A stretch of 64,000 nt of DNA from Pleurotus djamor (lineage: Eukaryota > Basidiomycota > Agaricomycetes > Agaricales > Pleurotaceae): NCBI GenBank assembly GCA_029747585.1, contig JAPEVF010000001.1, positions 132,864 through 196,863 of the forward strand. The letters run 5' to 3'. The notes under the pieces were generated by a model that was given only the letters and a program-made list of their open reading frames with translations, searched no databases and was not told where the DNA came from. Of this stretch, positions 60,582 through 64,000 are shown one piece after another. The position numbers and the translations under genes are program-made. The number at the start of each line of letters is the position of its first letter. Position 1 is the stretch's first letter.

Positions 60582-61800
60582 TCAACGCTCTGCGACGAAC
60601 TCAGATGGGTAAGATATAGGTTGCGGTGGTGATGGCGGAGGCGACGGAGGCGACGGAGAAGGTGACTCCTTGGTTGGGCTGGGTCGGAGGAGCTCCATGC
60701 TGACGACGATGACAAGAAGGAATGCAGAGAGTGTGACTGCAGAGGGTACGCGTCAGCAAGCAAGATGACAGGAATGAGCGACTGAGCCAATGCGTACCGA
60801 CTGATTTACGCATATTCTCCCATTTTATCTCTTCGACATCCGTACGAAGGTCAGATATATTGACAATGGACTTATTGAGGAGTGTCTGAAACGGTTCAGG
60901 TCAGCCGTTCGCCGAGAAGTGTAGTGTTACATGTTTGCTCACTTCAATAACGATATCCTGCCGCTTAAATTCAGCCTTGACTTCGTTCTTCCGACTGTCA
61001 AGCTCCATTTGGATTCTTCAGAAAACATGATGTCAATAGAGGCCACTGAGGATCGAACGTCATAGCGTACTCGTGTTTCAATGTATCGATATCTTCTTTC
61101 ATCTTGATATCTAACCGGTCAATCTCTCGTCTTAGAGCGGCCGTGCTGGTTCTGATCGTAGCGACATCGTTTCCTGTACTAGTCGTCGTCTCGGCGCGAA
61201 GCTCAGACAACGCTGCTTTGAAAAGGTATGCTTGCTGAGCACGTATCACACGAGTATCAGTGAGCAAGCATAGCGACTGTGGAAGATTACAAGACGTACA
61301 TTCTCAAGATCCTTGACCGTCAGTGCTTCCCTCCTCACTCTGCCTATGCGGTCCACCAGTAATGCACGTGTTGCGCGCATCAGACTACGCGCAGTCGGCG
61401 TAGGGAAGGTCTTTTCTAGTGCAGTGAAGAAGGCATGTGTATGGAACGGTGGTTGGGAATGCGTGCGGTAGATCGTTGGGACTGGGAGAGCACTGTTGGC
61501 CGCGGAGGTCGCAGTGGAGTCTTTACCAGAGTCCTCCGAGGCCACGGAGGGCGTAGAGGGTTCTGGGTCTGTTTGAGTATTGGTGAACGAGTTGTAGGAC
61601 GAAGAAGCATTGCCAGTATGTCTGTCGTCTGATCCTGAAGTAGCGGAGGTCGATGAATTCGACTGGCTTGGTCCGGGATCCATTGGGTGAGCCAGAGTGA
61701 TGCTTGTGCCATTCTTTATGTCAGAGATATGGTGAACATTGTGTAGATGTCTTCGCGACGAGAAGGAGCAAGGAAGACGCGGCGCACGACGAGGAAACAT
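60582..61800 (-). CDS. CCDC90/FMP32-like (DUF1640) mitochondrial coiled-coil protein
   Basis: Inner-mitochondrial-membrane protein of the MCUR1/CCDC90/FMP32 family. Start [20 protein letters not shown] looks like a mitochondrial presequence. A Ser/Thr-rich linker leads to the domain [40 protein letters not shown] and VKDLEN. Coiled-coil helices follow ([56 protein letters not shown]), then one C-terminal membrane segment ([15 protein letters not shown]) and a Pro/Ser-rich tail ([16 protein letters not shown]). Four introns. Human MCUR1 affects calcium uptake and cytochrome oxidase assembly; the fungal role is less clear. Confidence 0.82.
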
Positions 61801-61902
61801 GACTATTCGCGTGCAAGAGGAATAGCGGGCAGTTTACTCGGAGTCTCGGACATGGCCACACTCCGCAGATCACAGCAGTAAGCGCCTAAATCCATACAAC
61901 AA

Positions 61903-61976
61903 GGTTCGATGGCGTAGTTGGTTATCGCATCTGTCTAACACACAGAAGGTCCCCAGTTCGAGCCTGGGTCGAATCA
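61903..61976 (+). tRNA. tRNA-Val(AAC)
   Basis: A 74-nt cloverleaf without intron. The acceptor stem GGTTCGA pairs with TCGAATC (one G-T). D-stem GCG/CGC. The anticodon stem TCTGT/ACAGA encloses loop CTAACAC, placing AAC at positions 34-36. The T-arm is CCCAG-TTCGAGC-CTGGG. Discriminator A at 61976 is followed directly by a T5 run (61977-61981), a Pol III terminator. It lies between the FMP32-like gene and the 3' end of the GST gene. Confidence 0.93.
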
Positions 61977-61981
61977 TTTTT
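61977..61981 (+). terminator. Pol III terminator of tRNA-Val
   Basis: Run of five T directly after the tRNA discriminator base, the usual RNA polymerase III stop signal. Confidence 0.75.
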
Positions 61982-62007
61982 ATTTAGGTTCAATAAATTA
62001 CATTCAA

Positions 62008-63001
62008 TTAGTTACGAGGAGGAACGTTGATGCCTGCCTGGAAAGCAGGACGAGCCAATGCGCGCTCAACCCAGGCCTAAGGGAGAGAGATGAGTACAAC
62101 TAACCTCTAGCGAAAGAATCAGGAAAACGTACCTTCACAGCTGGCCATTCATCCAAACTCTCGATGCCAGCATATTCGTGGATACGAACCCTACCCATCC
62201 ATCAATACAAGATGAGTGTGAGTGAGTAATGGATACTGACCAAGGAATGACGTTGATATCGGCGATGCTGTAAGTTCCACGACCGGGTCCGACAAGCCAG
62301 TCGCGGTCGCTCAGCCTGATCTGAAGTACTCCGTAGAGACGTTTGGTTTCGTCGATGTATCCTATTCAGAGAGTCAATTTGGGGAAGCTAGGGAAAGGAA
62401 TACCACTCACTGTTGATTGCATAGGGGATTTTCTCCTTCGCAAAGCGATTGAAGTGGTTGGCCTGGCCTTGCATGGGACCGACACCTCCGTGCTTCATCG
62501 GACGTGAGTTAAATGACGTCAATTACGGCAGATGGGAACATACTGCAAAGAAGATCCACTGGAGGGTCTCACTCCAGAAGTTTGGCTCGGAGTCGGCCTT
62601 CCAGGCGAATTTGTTGTCCTTGTCATAGTGATGCTGCAAGTAGAGGAGGATAGCAGCAGTCTCGAAGACGGGGAAATTGTCTCGAGATCGGTCAACAAGA
62701 ACGGGGATGCGACCATTGGGATTCAATTTGATAAACCAAGGCTCCTGATTGGGAAAGGCAATGAGAAACAAACGTCGGTGGTGTCCAGTAGTAACATTAC
62801 CTTCTGGATGTTTGTCGAGATGTCCGTGACTTCAACACTGTAAACGCCGAGTAACTTAGGCATGCTCCATGTGAAACCCAGAACTAAAGCGTACTCATAG
62901 TCAATACCGTAGGCAGCCTTGAGTTCTTCTAGGAAGACTGAAACTTTGTGACCATTGGGCGTCGGGAAAGTGTACAGAAGCAAGGGTTTCTGCGCAGACA
63001 T
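62008..63001 (-). CDS. Glutathione S-transferase, Ure2-like
   Basis: Cytosolic GST with an N-terminal thioredoxin fold and a helical C-terminal domain. Start [20 protein letters not shown] and [12 protein letters not shown]; then [40 protein letters not shown] (glutathione-binding ETAAI; the usual Ser is Thr here), [24 protein letters not shown] residues with [56 protein letters not shown] and the end [11 protein letters not shown]. Six or more introns. A TATA box lies about 105-115 bp upstream of this ATG, so the in-frame upstream ATG at 63133 is probably outside the mRNA. Confidence 0.93.
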
Positions 63002-63336
63002 GCTGAACCGTTTCGATAGTTGAAAGAGTCGATGAGCAGCTATTTGTTGTGTGGGAGAGGGAACGTGTGTTCGTAGTAGTGGAGATGGAGTGGAAAGCTT
63101 GGCTGTTTTATATAGCAAGTGAGTAGTTCGCATTCCGGGGTGCCGATGAGAAGACTTGAGCAGGGTATAAGGGAGACTCTGCTCAGCTGATTAATCACGC
63201 CCTCGCCGAGCTGACAGATCATCGATAGCTTGGAGATGCTTTGTAAACCGACAGCTTGAAGCAACGCGAACAGACTTATTCATGGAAAACACACAGGCAC
63301 GAAGGAAGGATAGCAATATAGCTGGGGGATACGCGA
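63002..63336. promoter_or_regulatory. GST promoter with TATA box
   Basis: 335 bp between the GST start (-) and the COA5 stop (-). On the - strand the sequence TATATAAAA occupies 63106-63114, with a pyrimidine-rich leader down to the GST ATG. Nothing else recognised. Confidence 0.55.
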
Positions 63337-63679
63337 TTATTCGGCAAGGCTATTCGACACCGACGTTGTGGGAGACGTATTATCTTTGGACGGAACGAAT
63401 TCAAACTGCGAGCCAACAATGTTTCCTCGAAATCTTTTGCGCATGTCCAACTTGTCGTCGAAGATGTTTAGCCCAGAACGCAACTCGACGAAAGGATCGA
63501 CGTACCATTCCCCTTTTGCACTCAAAATGCGCTTTCCGCAGTGACTGGCACTGTTCTGGCAACTCCTCCGTGTGGTTTTTGAGACAATCTGATGGTAGAT
63601 TTCCTTGTTTGAGGACGCAATCCGAGTGCATTAAGCAGTCTTTGAGAGCGGCGAAGAGGGCTTGACATGATGATGCCAT
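63337..63679 (-). CDS. PET191: Cytochrome c oxidase assembly factor PET191/COA5
   Basis: Intermembrane-space twin CX9C protein needed for complex IV assembly. Start MASSCQALFAALKDCLMHSD gives the first CX9C (C-QALFAALKD-C). A second CX9C is CQSLRKAHFEC. One intron separates KRGM from the family-typical LDMRKRFRGNIVGSQFEF. The C-terminal tail is short and Ser/Thr-rich (NTSPTTSVSNSLAE). Size about 96 residues. Head-to-head with the phosphopantetheinyl transferase gene, with 60 bp between start codons. Confidence 0.93.
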
Positions 63680-63739
63680 TCGGACAACCAGTGTGTGTGG
63701 GCGCCTAATAGACTCGATCGACCAAAATAAAGTCACCAA

Positions 63740-64000
63740 ATGTCCATCATCGGCATTGGTGTTGACATCGTTCACCTACCACGAATCGCGGCCTTGCTCC
63801 AGCGCAGAGGGACCAAAGTTTCTGCTCGCATACTCAGTGCAGATGAGCAATTAGCTTGGAAGACAATTCGCGATGATTCCGAGGGGGCTCGCTTTCTTGC
63901 AGTCCGGTGTGTCACCTTTTGCTGTTCGTATCATCCGCGTCTCTGATGTCTGAATTGTAGTTGGGGCGTGAAGGAGGCTGCCTATAAAGCGTTGTACCCG
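63740..64000 (+). CDS. PPT2: Holo-ACP synthase-type phosphopantetheinyl transferase, 5' part
   Basis: Transfers 4'-phosphopantetheine from CoA to acyl carrier protein; this short AcpS-like form is usually mitochondrial. Start MSIIGIGVDIVHLPRIAALL with the metal-binding D of GVDIV. After one intron (about 63907-63958) comes the second signature RWGVKEAAYKALYP with the catalytic WxxKEAxxK. The gene runs off the window end. The symbol follows yeast Ppt2 by family. Confidence 0.9.

Noticed and set aside
63002..63133. N-terminal extension of the GST from an upstream in-frame ATG (mitochondrial leader)
   Set aside because: The TATA box at 63106-63114 lies inside this extension, so transcripts should start downstream of it.

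Overview
The window is nuclear DNA from a filamentous basidiomycete, most likely an agaricomycete (mushroom-forming) fungus. Genes are dense, with about 38 protein genes in 64 kb. Introns are many and very short (about 45-65 bp), with GT..AG ends, and spacers are short. The proteins recognised are typical of Agaricomycetes: Zn2Cys6 factors, a DPBB secreted protein, an F-box/LRR protein, a Dicer, and a Ure2-type GST. Nothing in the window looks bacterial, viral or organellar. The assembly carries 11 single N characters, and those in exons behave as inserted bases that break reading frames.

Layout. 1-8 kb: end of RNR2, IMP4, aspartyl aminopeptidase (-), UTP12/DIP2. 8-20.8 kb: DPBB secreted protein (-), a Zn2Cys6 regulator, a cystathionine gamma-synthase-family PLP enzyme, a LOA1-like acyltransferase (-), TVP38, SEC20 (-), an F-box/LRR protein (-). 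21-29 kb: SSU72, proteasome alpha-2, a second Zn2Cys6 protein, aldehyde dehydrogenase (-), a tiny COX8/COX7C gene. 29-41 kb: a Dicer that lacks its N-terminal DExD helicase lobe (-), a conserved unknown, a DUF7719-type membrane protein (-), FAF1, an unknown low-complexity protein with a repeated D-E-x-G motif (-), a ZNRD2/p27-type zinc protein (-). 41-52.5 kb: an EDEM/HTM1 mannosidase with PA domain, APRT (-), ribosomal protein eS1 (-), ATG10, ERG10 thiolase, a Dal5-type MFS transporter. 52.5-64 kb: a Ser-rich unknown, a 675-bp foldback element, PYM1 (-), GPN3, a His/Ser-rich small protein, an unknown (-), a CCDC90/FMP32-type mitochondrial protein (-), tRNA-Val(AAC), GST (-), COA5/PET191 (-), and the start of a holo-ACP synthase-type phosphopantetheinyl transferase.

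Most genes are housekeeping and are not arranged as one pathway. Themes do recur. IMP4, UTP12 and FAF1 all serve the small-subunit processome. COX8, COA5, FMP32-like and PPT2-like proteins are mitochondrial. SEC20, TVP38 and EDEM belong to the secretory pathway. SSU72, GPN3 and PYM1 act around RNA polymerase II and mRNA.

The most unusual things are: (i) a near-perfect long inverted repeat (55202-55876) with short flanking direct repeats; (ii) a sharply bounded, almost CpG-free stretch of about 1.5 kb covering most of the transporter gene (50881-52358), inside otherwise CpG-normal DNA; (iii) the helicase-truncated Dicer. Exon boundaries were inferred by eye from frame, splice sites and remembered family conservation, so individual junctions may be off even where the gene call is firm.
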